64,000 bases of DNA, taken from assembly GCA_963813195.1 (NCBI GenBank), contig CAWEYC010000021.1:1-64000 (forward strand). Reading direction: 5' to 3'. Shown piece after piece: positions 1 through 9,404 of the stretch. The notes under the pieces were generated by a model. That model did no database searches, was not told the origin of the DNA, and saw nothing but the letters and a program-made list of their open reading frames with translations. Made by a program: the position numbers and the translations under genes. The stretch is from Roseiarcus sp963813195 (GTDB lineage: Bacteria > Pseudomonadota > Alphaproteobacteria > Rhizobiales > Beijerinckiaceae). Position 1 is the stretch's first letter; every line of letters starts with the position of its first letter.

Positions 1-101
1 TAGCTTTGGCCGCCATAGTCCCGCTTGCCGCCAGCTCACGACCGACCGCTATCCCCCACATCGGCCCTCACAAAGGGCGCCAAGCAGGTTGATTTTGACC
101 A

Positions 102-1973
102 CTACGACGCCCTGACGGCGGCCGATTGCGCGTCCTTGTGCGCCTCCAAGCGCCCTTCGGGGACGACCTGCGCGCGCAGCGCGTCCAGTTCGGGCTTTTC
201 GAGCGTCTCCTTCTCCAGCAGCCGCCGCGCCGTTTTTTCCAGCGCGTCGCGATTGCGAGTCAGGACGGAGGTCGCTCGGTCGAAAGCGCGCTGCAAGAGA
301 TCGTGCACAGCGTGATCGATGCTGCGTTCGGTCTCCTCGCTGTGAGGCTCCTCCTGCGCGCCGGGCATCGGCGGCGCCCCCAATGTCGTCGGCCGCTCGC
401 GCACGTACGCGACATGGCCGAGTTGCCGGTCCATGCCATAGCGCATCACCATGCTGCGGGCGATGTCGGTCGCCTTGGCGAGATCGTCCGCGGCGCCCGT
501 CGAGAGGTGATGGAATTCAACCGCCTCCGCGGCGCGCCCGCCCAGCAGCACCGCCATTCGATCCTCCAATTCCTGTTGAGTCATGAGGAACCGGTCTTCG
601 GTCGGTCGTTGGATCGTGTAGCCGAGCGCGCCGATGCCGCGCGGGATGATCGACACTTTGTGCACCGGGTCCTGATTGGGAAGCGCCATCGCGACGATCG
701 CGTGGCCGAGTTCATGGTAGGCGACGACGTGGTGCTCGAAGGGGTTGAGAATGCGATTCTTCTTTTCCAGCCCGGCGACGATGCGCTCGATCGCCGCCGT
801 GAAATCCTCGAGATGAACGCGGTCCGCGCCACGCCGCGTCGCCAGCAGCGCGGCCTCGTTGACGAGATTGGCAAGATCGGCGCCGGTGAATCCGGTGGTC
901 AGCGCGGCGACCTGCTCGAGGTCGACGTCGCTCGCCAAGGTCGCCCGCTTGACATGCACCTTGAGGATTTCGACCCGGCCGCGCTTGTCTGGCCGGTCGA
1001 CGAGGACCTGACGATCGAAGCGGCCGGCGCGCAGCAAGGCGGGGTCGAGAATCTCGGGCCGGTTGGTCGCCGCCAGCAGGACCAGCCCGGCGCTCGGATC
1101 GAAGCCGTCGAGTTCCACCAGGAGCTGGTTCAGTGTCTGCTCCTTCTCGTCGTTCCCGCCCAAGGGATAGGCGCCGCGCGCCCGCCCGAGCGCATCGAGT
1201 TCGTCGATGAAGATGATCGCCGGCGCCGTCTTGCGCGCCTCTTCGAAGAGATCGCGGACACGCGCGGCGCCGACGCCGACGAACATCTCGACGAATTCCG
1301 ATCCCGAGATCGAGAAAAATCTGACGCCGGCCTCGCCGGCGACGGCGCGCGCCAACAACGTCTTGCCGGTCCCCGGCGGTCCGACGAGCAGAACGCCCTT
1401 GGGCATTCTCGCGCCCAGCCGCCCATATCTCTGCGGCGCACGCAGGAATTCGACGATCTCCTTCAGCTCCTCCTTCGCCTCGTCGACGCCGGCGACATCG
1501 GCAAAGGTCACCTTCGTGTCTTTTTCGACATAGACCTTGGCCCGGCTCTTGCCTATCGAGAGCAGGCCGCCCGTCATGCCCTGCTGGTTGGCGAAGCGCC
1601 GGATGACGAACATCCACAAGGCGAAAAACAGCAGCGTCGGCACGACCCACGACAAAATGTCGCTGAGCCATGTGTTCTGCGCGGTGCCGGAATAGGTGAC
1701 GTGGCGCTTGTCGAACTCGGCGGCGAGGTCGGGCGCCACCCGGGTCGTCGCGAATCGCCGCAGGCCGTCCTTTTGCTTCTGTTTCAGGACGCCCTGAATT
1801 GTGTTCTGCGAAATCCACAGCCTGTCGATTTGGTCTTCGTTCAGCAATTGCTCGAACCGGCTGTAGGGAATTGCCGTGAACTGCTTGCTCTGCAGGTAAA
1901 TCCCTTGCAGCAATACAAAAATAGAGACCGCGATGACGACATACCAAAGGTTGACTTTCGCCTTTCGATCCAT
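102..1973 (-). CDS. ftsH: FtsH-type ATP-dependent zinc metalloprotease
   Basis: Membrane-anchored AAA+ protease of 623 residues that degrades damaged membrane proteins and short-lived regulators at the inner membrane. Two N-terminal membrane segments (about residues 9-27 and 105-125) flank a small periplasmic domain. The AAA module has Walker A GPPGTGKT (198-205), Walker B IIFIDELDA (about 253-261) and a second region of homology ending in GRFDRQ. The zinc motif is HELGH (420-424), a mild variant of the usual HEAGH, and the GAADDL segment carries the likely third ligand. Length is normal for the family. The ATG at 1973 has a GGAG ribosome site upstream. Its position beside DegP and other envelope-stress genes suggests an accessory, stress-linked copy rather than the essential housekeeping one; that is inference. 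Confidence 0.95.
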   Translation of the reverse strand: MDRKAKVNLWYVVIAVSIFVLLQGIYLQSKQFTAIPYSRFEQLLNEDQIDRLWISQNTIQGVLKQKQKDGLRRFATTRVAPDLAAEFDKRHVTYSGTAQNTWLSDILSWVVPTLLFFALWMFVIRRFANQQGMTGGLLSIGKSRAKVYVEKDTKVTFADVAGVDEAKEELKEIVEFLRAPQRYGRLGARMPKGVLLVGPPGTGKTLLARAVAGEAGVRFFSISGSEFVEMFVGVGAARVRDLFEEARKTAPAIIFIDELDALGRARGAYPLGGNDEKEQTLNQLLVELDGFDPSAGLVLLAATNRPEILDPALLRAGRFDRQVLVDRPDKRGRVEILKVHVKRATLASDVDLEQVAALTTGFTGADLANLVNEAALLATRRGADRVHLEDFTAAIERIVAGLEKKNRILNPFEHHVVAYHELGHAIVAMALPNQDPVHKVSIIPRGIGALGYTIQRPTEDRFLMTQQELEDRMAVLLGGRAAEAVEFHHLSTGAADDLAKATDIARSMVMRYGMDRQLGHVAYVRERPTTLGAPPMPGAQEEPHSEETERSIDHAVHDLLQRAFDRATSVLTRNRDALEKTARRLLEKETLEKPELDALRAQVVPEGRLEAHKDAQSAAVRAS

Positions 1974-2152
1974 CTCGCCGTCTCCAGCCGCTCGAGATTG
2001 AAAGATCGTTGCACGGGCCGCTGTTCAGCCGGCGGGGTCCCTTAGCACCGCCAAATGGCGAAATTCGATCGGGTCGATCGCGCGCCGTTTTTTTCGCGCG
2101 CGGCGTGAGGCCAATCCGTCCGGTCGCGCGTTTTCTGTCCGCAGAGGATGAA

Positions 2153-2863
2153 ATGAGCTCATTCGATCCGCGATCGCATCGGCCTCTCGGGGCGAGATTC
2201 TCGTTCGCCGCAGGCGTCGTGTTCCTGGTCGCGCTGATACTCGGCGTCCTTTTTGGGGAAATGCGATGGCGTGGCGGCTTTTCCAGCCTCTTTCCGTTGG
2301 TCACGGACTCCCGCGATAAACAACTAAAATCTGGGGAACTCGACTTCAGGCAAGGCAACGAGGCCGCCGCGCTGAAACTGTTCCAGGGTTTGGCCGCGGC
2401 GAACGATCCGGTGGCGCAATATTGGCTCGCGCACATGAGCGAACTCGGACTGGGCGTGCCGAAGGACATCCCGAAAGCGATCTCCCTCTACGAAAAGGCG
2501 GCGGCGCAGAATTCGATTCCCGCCGAGACCAGGCTGGGGGAAATCTATCTGCACGGAAACCTGACCCCGCCCGACTATCGCAAAGCGTTCGATTTTCTCG
2601 GCAAGGCGGCGCGGCAGGGCGATCCTCGCGCCGCCATGCTCCTGGGGCAGACGTACCGTTTCGGACTGGGAACGCCGGTTGACCCGATCGAAAGCTACGC
2701 CTGGTCCGAGGTGGCGGTCATCGAGGGACTGAGCTTTGCGAAGATCGAGCGCGAAGCCGCGTTCGCCTCGATGTCGCCGGCCGATCGGGAAAAGGGCGCC
2801 GAGCGCGCCCGTGTCCTTCTCGCGGAGATCCAAAAGACGGCCGCGCCGCCCGCCAAGCCTTGA
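2153..2863 (+). CDS. Sel1-repeat (TPR-like) membrane-anchored protein
   Basis: A 236-residue protein with one N-terminal membrane segment (about residues 17-36) and a soluble domain of Sel1-like repeats. The repeats show as WLAHMSELGLGVPKD, RLGEIYLHG and LLGQTYRFGLGTPVD with the regular A/G spacing of the family. Such proteins act as protein-interaction scaffolds, often at the envelope; no specific partner can be named. The frame is open upstream to 2009, but the ATG at 2153 is chosen because AGAGG sits at 2143-2147 and the preceding sequence is low-complexity. It is transcribed away from ftsH; the intergenic stretch must hold promoters for both. Confidence 0.75.
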   Translation: MSSFDPRSHRPLGARFSFAAGVVFLVALILGVLFGEMRWRGGFSSLFPLVTDSRDKQLKSGELDFRQGNEAAALKLFQGLAAANDPVAQYWLAHMSELGLGVPKDIPKAISLYEKAAAQNSIPAETRLGEIYLHGNLTPPDYRKAFDFLGKAARQGDPRAAMLLGQTYRFGLGTPVDPIESYAWSEVAVIEGLSFAKIEREAAFASMSPADREKGAERARVLLAEIQKTAAPPAKP

Positions 2864-3051
2864 CGCCGGCGGCGCATCAGGCCCGCTCGGGTCTCGATGA
2901 TTGCGCAAGCGTGCGGCGGCCGACGCTCTCGAATTGGCTACGGCGGCAATTAAGGAATTTTAACGCCGCGGCCATCTCTCAAATAGGCGCCGGAGCGCAT
3001 GAATAGCCAGTGGAACGCGGGGGGCGACCTTTCCCGTTACGGAGAATCATC

Positions 3052-4548
3052 ATGTCTATATTCAACTTGAACAACCCCAACCTTCGCCGTGGCAAGATGT
3101 TGGCCTCCGCCGCCGTGTTGGCGGTGGCCGCGTCTGGCGCGGTCGGCGCGATGGTCATGTCCGAATCGCCGCCCGCGCGGGCGGCCGCCATCGACACCTC
3201 CGGCCTGCAATCTCAGTCGTTGCCGTCCTTCGCCAAGGTCGTCGACCGGGTGAGGCCCGCGGTCGTCTCGGTCAGAGTCAAGATCGACGACGCTGCGACC
3301 GATTCCAGCGATGCGTCGGGTCAGTTCGAAAACCTGCCGCCGGAGATCCAGCGGTTCTTCCGCCAGTTCGGCGATCAGAACGGCATGGGTCAGCATCAGA
3401 TGCACCAGCACGAGATCGCTCTCGGTTCCGGGTTTTTCATTTCCGCTGACGGCTATGTGGTGACGAACAACCATGTCGTCGACCACGCCAGCACCGTCAC
3501 CGTCACCACGAACGACGGCAAGACCCTGGACGCGAAAGTGATCGGCACGGATCCGAAAACCGATCTGGCGCTGCTGAAGGTGACCGCGAAAGGCGATTAC
3601 CCCTTCGTCTCGTTCGCCCCGCACACGCCGCGAGTCGGCGACTGGGTCGTCGCGATCGGCAACCCCTATGGCCTTGGCGGCACGGTGACCGCCGGCATCA
3701 TCTCGGCCGAGGGCCGCGACATCGGGGATGGCCCCTACGACAGCTTCCTGCAGATCGACGCGCCGATCAACAAGGGCAACTCCGGCGGCCCGACCTTCGA
3801 TCTGGATGGCCAGGTCGTCGGCGTCAACACGGCGATCTATTCGCCGTCGGGCGGCAGCATCGGCCTCGGCTTCGCGATCCCGGCGAGCACGGTCAGGACG
3901 GTGGTCGACGCGCTCGAACACGGCGGCGTGGTGCAGCGCGGCTATCTCGGCGTCATGATCCAACCCGTCACCCAGGACCTCGCCGACGGGCTCGGCCTCA
4001 AGGACGCGGGCGGCGCGCTGGTCGACCAGGCCGAGCCGGGAACGCCGGCGGCGGACGCCGGCCTGAAGTCCGGCGACGTCATCACCAAGCTGAACGGCGA
4101 GCCGGTCAAGAACGCCGCCGATCTCACGCGGCGCGTCGCGGCGCTGAAGCCCGGCGACAAGGCGGACATCACCTACCTTCGCGACGGCGATGAGAAGACC
4201 GCCAGCATCACGCTCGCCGGACAGAAGAACGAGCAGACCGCCAAGGCGGACAATGACCAGAACGCCGGCGCGCTGCTGCTCGGCGTCGAGTTGGCCCCGG
4301 CCAAGCAGGTCGGCGCCGGCGACAAGGGCGTGGCGATCGTCACCGTGGATCCGAACGGAGCCGCGGCGAGCAAGGGCCTCTCGGCTGGAGACGTCATTCT
4401 GGAAGTCTCCGGCAAGGCGGTCAGCCGGCCGAGCGAAGTGAAGGCCGACATCGCCGACGCCAAGCACGACGGCCGGAAGGCCGTGCTGATGAAGGTCAAG
4501 ACGGCGGACGGTTCGCGCTTCATCGCGTTCGAGCTCCCGAAGGCTTGA
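3052..4548 (+). CDS. degP: DegP/HtrA-family periplasmic serine protease
   Basis: A Do-like periplasmic protease/chaperone of 498 residues. An N-terminal hydrophobic stretch (about 16-36) is followed by an Ala-rich cleavage region, as in exported DegP. The trypsin-like triad is His141 (TNNHVVDHA), Asp171 (KTDLALLKV) and Ser244 (KGNSGGPTF). Two PDZ domains follow (about 290-380 and 410-490), giving the DegP/DegQ/MucD layout of one protease and two PDZ domains. The start at 3052 has GGAG at 3041-3044; an in-frame upstream ATG-like extension to 3010 lacks support. It probably handles misfolded envelope proteins together with the neighbouring FtsH. A strong hairpin lies downstream (4613-4642). Confidence 0.95.
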   Translation: MSIFNLNNPNLRRGKMLASAAVLAVAASGAVGAMVMSESPPARAAAIDTSGLQSQSLPSFAKVVDRVRPAVVSVRVKIDDAATDSSDASGQFENLPPEIQRFFRQFGDQNGMGQHQMHQHEIALGSGFFISADGYVVTNNHVVDHASTVTVTTNDGKTLDAKVIGTDPKTDLALLKVTAKGDYPFVSFAPHTPRVGDWVVAIGNPYGLGGTVTAGIISAEGRDIGDGPYDSFLQIDAPINKGNSGGPTFDLDGQVVGVNTAIYSPSGGSIGLGFAIPASTVRTVVDALEHGGVVQRGYLGVMIQPVTQDLADGLGLKDAGGALVDQAEPGTPAADAGLKSGDVITKLNGEPVKNAADLTRRVAALKPGDKADITYLRDGDEKTASITLAGQKNEQTAKADNDQNAGALLLGVELAPAKQVGAGDKGVAIVTVDPNGAAASKGLSAGDVILEVSGKAVSRPSEVKADIADAKHDGRKAVLMKVKTADGSRFIAFELPKA

Positions 4549-4849
4549 TCGGGGCAGGCAAAACCGCGTGTCGCCGCAAAACGCGGGCATGTCCCAATCG
4601 CGCCTGAAAGAGCGGCAGGCTGGAGCGGTCTCCAGCCTGCCGAACCGTCTCCACGACGATCGCGCCAGTTCGAACATTACGGAATAGTTAGTTAGCGCCT
4701 AGTTTCCGACCCCGCCCGTCGCCATTTCGGCCATACCCGCCTGATACGCCTAGCTCAATGACGGATCGACGTTGTCGGCGTCGGACGTCGGCTAGGAGGC
4801 TGCCGCCCTTGTCTGAGACCGGGACGTCAGTTCGGAAAGGATTGTGGCG
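4549..4849. other. Intergenic stretch after degP
   Basis: About 300 bases without a convincing gene. It holds the 13-bp hairpin annotated separately, and its last part provides the ribosome site of the small gene at 4850. No other structure was seen. Confidence 0.5.
4613..4642. terminator. Perfect 13-bp stem with CGGT loop after degP
   Basis: CGGCAGGCTGGAG and its exact reverse complement are separated by four bases, 64 bases after the degP stop. There is no following T run, so it may act as an mRNA-stabilising or Rho-assisted end rather than a classical intrinsic terminator. Confidence 0.6.
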
Positions 4850-5047
4850 ATGGAAAGGAACGATTCCGCGCATTTCGCGTTCGACAGCGAGCGGAAGTTT
4901 GAGCGGCAAAACGGGAGGGAACGGCTAACATCCGCGCCCGATTCGCGGCTGCCGACAACGCCGATAGAGATATTCCGCGATCTCGGCATGTCGAGAGAAG
5001 AGATCGCCGCTTATTTTCGCCGCTTTCCCGGCTTCCGCCGCGTCTGA
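4850..5047 (+). CDS. Small hypothetical protein
   Basis: A 65-residue charged protein. GGAAAGG at 4834-4840 sits nine bases before the ATG at 4850; an in-frame GTG at 4844 is less well placed. The C-terminal part (IFRDLGMSREEIAAYFRRF) looks like a short helix-turn-helix or amphipathic segment of the kind seen in small conserved alphaproteobacterial proteins. No domain is recognised and no function is proposed. The good ribosome site is the main reason for believing it is translated. Confidence 0.5.
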   Translation: MERNDSAHFAFDSERKFERQNGRERLTSAPDSRLPTTPIEIFRDLGMSREEIAAYFRRFPGFRRV

Positions 5048-5115
5048 CGCGCGGCCACTAGGATGAGGGGACCCGTTAATCGATCACCGATGGAGACGCG
5101 CCGGGGACGACAGTG

Positions 5116-5898
5116 ATGCGCCCCATTTCTCGAATCGCAATTGCGGCCGGCTTGATCTTCGCCGGAGGGTTGGGTCTTTGGCTCCGGCAGCTCGACATCG
5201 GGCTGCCGGACGCGTCGGCTATCGTCGATTATCGTTCGCCGCCGGGCCAGGTCTTCATCCCTATCACGGCGATTCCGCCCATCGTGATTCACGCCTTTCT
5301 CGCGGCTGAAGACAACGATTTCTACCGCCACGGCGGCGTCGACCTCCCCATGACGTTGCGCGCGATGGGGCTCGACGTCCTGCATTTCGAATCGGGCCGG
5401 CGCCCGATCGGCGCGTCGACGATCACACAGCAACTGGTGAAAAACTTGCTGATCGGCGATGAGCTCTCGATCACTCGCAAGCTGAGGGAGGCATTGCTCG
5501 CGTTGCGCATCGAGCGTCGGCTCACCAAGGACCGGATCCTGGAGATTTATCTCAATGAGGTCTATCTGGGGTGCCGCTCGCACGGAGTGGCCGAGGCGGC
5601 GATGAATTATTTCGGCAAGCCGGTGACGGAGCTGTCCGTCGAGCAAGCTGCATTTCTCGGCGGATTGCCCAAGGGCCCAGGTCATTATAGCCCCGTGCGT
5701 CACCCCCAGGCCGCGGAAAGAAGGCGCAACTGGGTGGTCGATCGCATGGTCGAGGACGGCTACCTGCCTGCCGCGGAAGCCGCGGCGTTGAAGTCGGCGC
5801 CAATTCGCTTGGCGGCGAATCGCTGCGACGCGGATGGCGGCGGCGTCGATGCGAAGGCGCCGCTCGGCGTCGAAGCTGCGCCGAGCGGTCCGGGCTAG
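5116..5898 (+). CDS. GT51 peptidoglycan glycosyltransferase lacking the transpeptidase domain
   Basis: A glycosyltransferase family 51 protein of 260 residues. One N-terminal membrane segment precedes the class A PBP glycosyltransferase motifs: AAEDNDFYRHGGVD, GASTITQQLVKNLL, RKLREALLALRIER and KDRILEIYLNEVYLG. These polymerise lipid II into glycan strands on the periplasmic face. In PBP1a a transpeptidase domain of 400 or more residues follows; here the frame stops after a short Gly/Ala/Pro-rich tail. The protein is therefore monofunctional, either MtgA-like or a truncated PBP1a. The motif spacing resembles PBP1a more than MtgA, which favours truncation, but this cannot be decided here. The ATG at 5116 is preferred over the GTG at 5113; GGGGA lies at 5103-5107. 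Confidence 0.85.
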   Translation: MRPISRIAIAAGLIFAGGLGLWLRQLDIGLPDASAIVDYRSPPGQVFIPITAIPPIVIHAFLAAEDNDFYRHGGVDLPMTLRAMGLDVLHFESGRRPIGASTITQQLVKNLLIGDELSITRKLREALLALRIERRLTKDRILEIYLNEVYLGCRSHGVAEAAMNYFGKPVTELSVEQAAFLGGLPKGPGHYSPVRHPQAAERRRNWVVDRMVEDGYLPAAEAAALKSAPIRLAANRCDADGGGVDAKAPLGVEAAPSGPG

Positions 5899-5978
5899 GC
5901 GGCTCGAGGGGCAAAACGTCGATCGCGGAGGTCCGTCTCGCATCGTAGAGTGACTTTGGAAAGAGAAAGGAGAACGCC

Positions 5979-6566
5979 GTGACCCACTCGCCGTCTTCTC
6001 TCGATTTCGGAGCGCCCGCCAGCACGGCGAGATCGATGCATGAGCATTGGCGCCTGTTTCTGGCCGAAGGGATCATCCTCGTCATACTGGGGATCGCGGC
6101 CGTCATTGTTCCCCCGATCGCCGGCCTCTTCACCACGATCTTCCTGGGCTGGCTCTTCGTCATCGCTGGGATCGCGGGCTTGGTCTTCACACTCCAAGCG
6201 AGGGGGGCGCCGGGGTTTGGCTGGTCGCTTTTCTCCGCGATCGTGGCGATCGTTGCGGGCGCGCTGCTGCTTTGGCGCCCGCTCCAGGGTCTCGCGACTC
6301 TTACCTATGTGTTGATCGCCTATTTCATCGTCGACGGCGTGCTGCTGATTTTTCTCGCGATCGCCCATCGCCGCGAATTGTCCGGGAGGTGGGAATGGAT
6401 GCTGGTTAACGGCGTCATGGATCTCATCCTTGGCGCCATCATCCTCGTCCAGTTGCCGTTCACCATCGCCTGGGCGCTTGGTCTGCTCGTCGGCATCGAT
6501 CTCGTCTTTGGCGGCTCGGCGCTCATCGCAATGGCGTTGGACGCTCGCAAGACGGCGCCGGTTTGA
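5979..6566 (+). CDS. HdeD-family (DUF308) membrane protein
   Basis: A 195-residue integral membrane protein with about six hydrophobic helices arranged as three short pairs, the DUF308/HdeD pattern. Examples are LFLAEGIILVILGIAAVIVPPIAG and WMLVNGVMDLILGAIILVQLP. HdeD proteins are linked to acid and other envelope stress, but their biochemical role is unsettled. A GTG start at 5979 is used because AAAGGAG lies at 5966-5972. Placement between a peptidoglycan synthase and trehalose genes fits a stress cluster. Confidence 0.85.
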   Translation: MTHSPSSLDFGAPASTARSMHEHWRLFLAEGIILVILGIAAVIVPPIAGLFTTIFLGWLFVIAGIAGLVFTLQARGAPGFGWSLFSAIVAIVAGALLLWRPLQGLATLTYVLIAYFIVDGVLLIFLAIAHRRELSGRWEWMLVNGVMDLILGAIILVQLPFTIAWALGLLVGIDLVFGGSALIAMALDARKTAPV

Positions 6567-6828
6567 GGCTTGGCGGGCGTGATTGTCGAAGATCGCCCCG
6601 CCGCTGATTCGATTTCCACTGCGATTTTCCTCGTCGGCGGGAACGGTCGACGCAGGTCGTCCGTTCCCCCTGCAGGCGCGTTCTCGGAGCGTGCCGTTCG
6701 TCGGGTTACGGCGAATGCGCGGCAAGAAGAGGTGTGGCCGCTTTGTGTCATGCGCGTCGCCCCCGCGTCGGCGTCGCCGGATATTCGCCACAAACGGGGC
6801 GACACATTGCAATGAAGATGGAGAGCCC

Positions 6829-7599
6829 GTGAAAACAATGCACTTTCCGGATATGAGAATTCGAACGTTGGATTTTGACCGCGATGCCCTGTTTCTCGAC
6901 GTGGATGGTACACTACTCGATATCGCCGCCACACCGGAGAGTGTCGTTGTGCCGGAGGGGCTCGTCGACAATATCGCTCGTCTCGAAACAGCGCTCGGCG
7001 GAGCCTTGGCGATCGTCACGGGGCGCACGCTCGCCGATCTCGATCGGCTGTTCCATCCGCTGCGAACGCCGGCGGCCGGCGTGCACGGCGCGCAAATGCG
7101 CTTTGCGCCGAACGAACCCGCGCCGATTGAGCAAGCCGGCGCACTGCCCGCCCGCCTGTGGGGACGCCTGAGCGACGCGGCGCGGGAGTTTCCCGACGCC
7201 CTCCTGGAGAATAAGCGCTTCTCCTTCGCCGTCCACTTCCGCGCCCGCCCGGAAATCGCAGCGCCGCTTCGCTCGGCGCTTCAGCGGCTCGTCGACGAGG
7301 AGCCGGAATTCGATCTGGAATTGCTGGCGGCGCACTTCGCCTTCGAGATCAAACCGCGCAACATCAACAAGGGGCTGGCCATCAGACGGTTGCTCGCGCA
7401 TCCGCCGTTCGCCGGACGGATTCCGGTGTTCATCGGCGACGACGTGACGGACGAGCACGGGTTCGCGGCGGTCGTCGATCAGCGCGGACTTGCCTACTCG
7501 GTCGGCCTGCCGAGGCCCAGCGTCACCGACGTCTTTCCCGATCCGGCGACGGTGCGCCGCTGGCTCGAGGGGCTCGCCGCGCGGCCGGTCGCCCAATGA
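6829..7599 (+). CDS. otsB: Trehalose-6-phosphate phosphatase
   Basis: A HAD-superfamily phosphatase of 256 residues that removes phosphate from trehalose 6-phosphate, the second step of trehalose synthesis. Visible motifs are the nucleophile loop DVDGTLLD near the N terminus, IVTGRTL, the lysine motif INKGLAIRRLL and the metal-binding IGDDVTDE. The start is taken as GTG 6829, preceded by GGAG at 6820-6823; ATG 6838 is an alternative. The stop overlaps the next gene by four bases (ATGA at 7596-7599), so translation is probably coupled. The frame is open much further upstream, but that region has no phosphatase similarity. Confidence 0.93.
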   Translation: MKTMHFPDMRIRTLDFDRDALFLDVDGTLLDIAATPESVVVPEGLVDNIARLETALGGALAIVTGRTLADLDRLFHPLRTPAAGVHGAQMRFAPNEPAPIEQAGALPARLWGRLSDAAREFPDALLENKRFSFAVHFRARPEIAAPLRSALQRLVDEEPEFDLELLAAHFAFEIKPRNINKGLAIRRLLAHPPFAGRIPVFIGDDVTDEHGFAAVVDQRGLAYSVGLPRPSVTDVFPDPATVRRWLEGLAARPVAQ

Positions 7600-9404
7600 G
7601 CGAGGCGGCGCACGAAGCGAGCGGGAGCATGGACCTCGCGCTCATTGGAAACTGCCAGGCCGCCGCGCTCGTTGACCGCCACGCGAGAATCGTCTGGTGG
7701 TGCTTTCCGCGATTCGACTCCGATCCGGTTTTTTCGAGACTTTTGGCGGGCGACGAGGAGAAGGGCTTTTGCGAGGTCGCGCTCGCCGATCTCGTCAGCG
7801 TAAAGACGGAATACATCCGCAACACGGCGCTGGTTGAAACCATTCTCACCGACTCGCGCGGCGGGACGGTGCGGGTCACGGATTTCTCGCCGAGATTCGA
7901 TATCTACGAGCGCACTTACAGGGCGCCGCAGATCGTTCGACGCATTGAGCCGATCGCCGGCCTGCCGCGCATCGCCATCAAGGTCCGCCCAACCCACAGC
8001 TACGGTCGCGCGATCGAGGAGGTCAGCGTTGGCTCGCACCACATTCGCTATATCGGCGGCCCCAATGTGATGCGCCTGACGACGGATGCGCCCGTCTCCT
8101 ACATCCAGGCCGAGACGACCTTCGCGCTGACTCAGCCGGTCAACCTCGTCTTCGGGCAGGACGACCCATTTCGCAGCGCGATCGACGTCACGTGCCGAGA
8201 GTTTCTCGATCGTACGCGCGATCATTGGCTCGACTGGGTACGCCATCTCGCCGTGCCCTTCGAGTGGCAATCGGCGGTGGTGCGCGCCGCGATCACGTTG
8301 AAATTGTGCAGCTACGAGGATACAGGCGGCATCGTCGCCGCGATCACGACATCGATCCCCGAGGCGCCCTCGACGCCGCGCACCTGGGACTACCGATATT
8401 GCTGGTTGCGCGACGCATTTTTCGTCGTCGACGCGCTCAATCGTTTGGGGGCCACCAATACGATGGAGGCCTACATCAACTATTTCACCACCATCGCGAC
8501 CGGGCGCTCGAAGATTCTCGAGCCCGTCCACGGCGTCGTGCCCTTCACTTCGCTGGAGGAGGTGATCGCGCCGGACTTGAAGGGATATCTCGGCCAGGGA
8601 CCCGTGCGCGTCGGCAATCAGGCGGCGCACCAGATTCAGCACGACGCCTACGGCAGCGTCGTGCTCGGGGCGACGCAAATGTTCGTCGACGAACGGCTGC
8701 CGAAAATGGGTGACAAAGCCCTTTTCCAGCAATTGGAGATGCTCGGCGAGGAGGCGCGTAAATACGCGTTCGAACCCGATGCCGGAATATGGGAATATCG
8801 CGGGCGTGCGCGCGTCCATACCTACTCGGCGGCGCTGTGTTGGGCCGCCTGCGACCGGCTCGGCAAGATCGCCCACCGGTTGGGGATTTTCAAGCGCGCG
8901 CAATATTGGTCCGGCTCGGCCGACGTCATCAGGAACCGAATTCTGGTCGGCGCGTATGACGAACGCCGCGGCGCCTTGACCGGGGCGATTGGTTCGCCCG
9001 ATCTCGACGCCAGCGTCCTGCTGCTGGCCGAGCTCGGCCTGCTCCCGCCCTCGGACGAGCGGTTCCGCAGCACCTGTGACGTGATCGGGCGCGAATTGAT
9101 GCGCAACAAAAGGATCATGCGCTACACCGCGGTCGACGATTTCGGCGCGCCCGAAACGGCGTTCCTCGCTTGCAACTTCTGGTACATGGACGCGCTCGCC
9201 TTGATCGGACGCAGGGACGAGGCGCGTGACATGTTCGAGACGATCCTATCCTGCCGGAATCACTTCGGGCTGCTCTCGGAGGACATTCATCCCGATACCG
9301 GGGAACTGTGGGGCAACTTTCCGCAAGCCTACTCAATGGCCGGAATCATCAATACTGCGACGCGCTTATCGTCGAGTTGGGAGGAGGCGTGGGCATGCGC
9401 TTGA
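7596..9404 (+). CDS. Glycoside hydrolase family 15 enzyme
   Basis: A 602-residue GH15 protein (glucoamylase/trehalase-type (alpha/alpha)6 barrel). Recognisable blocks are the N-terminal IGNCQAAALVD, the substrate-site WDYRYCWLRDAFF, GIWEYRG with its catalytic-region acid, TGAIGSPDLDAS and the C-terminal FLACNFWYMDALALIGR. It overlaps otsB at its start and otsA at its end, an arrangement common in alphaproteobacterial trehalose loci. The substrate may be trehalose (as for actinobacterial GH15 trehalases), which would put synthesis and turnover under one promoter, or a maltodextrin; the sequence does not distinguish these. Confidence 0.9.
   Translation: MSEAAHEASGSMDLALIGNCQAAALVDRHARIVWWCFPRFDSDPVFSRLLAGDEEKGFCEVALADLVSVKTEYIRNTALVETILTDSRGGTVRVTDFSPRFDIYERTYRAPQIVRRIEPIAGLPRIAIKVRPTHSYGRAIEEVSVGSHHIRYIGGPNVMRLTTDAPVSYIQAETTFALTQPVNLVFGQDDPFRSAIDVTCREFLDRTRDHWLDWVRHLAVPFEWQSAVVRAAITLKLCSYEDTGGIVAAITTSIPEAPSTPRTWDYRYCWLRDAFFVVDALNRLGATNTMEAYINYFTTIATGRSKILEPVHGVVPFTSLEEVIAPDLKGYLGQGPVRVGNQAAHQIQHDAYGSVVLGATQMFVDERLPKMGDKALFQQLEMLGEEARKYAFEPDAGIWEYRGRARVHTYSAALCWAACDRLGKIAHRLGIFKRAQYWSGSADVIRNRILVGAYDERRGALTGAIGSPDLDASVLLLAELGLLPPSDERFRSTCDVIGRELMRNKRIMRYTAVDDFGAPETAFLACNFWYMDALALIGRRDEARDMFETILSCRNHFGLLSEDIHPDTGELWGNFPQAYSMAGIINTATRLSSSWEEAWACA

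Noticed and set aside
126..2045. Long open frame antisense to ftsH
   Set aside because: It mirrors the ftsH codons on the other strand, has no recognisable domain and arises from high G+C codon bias.
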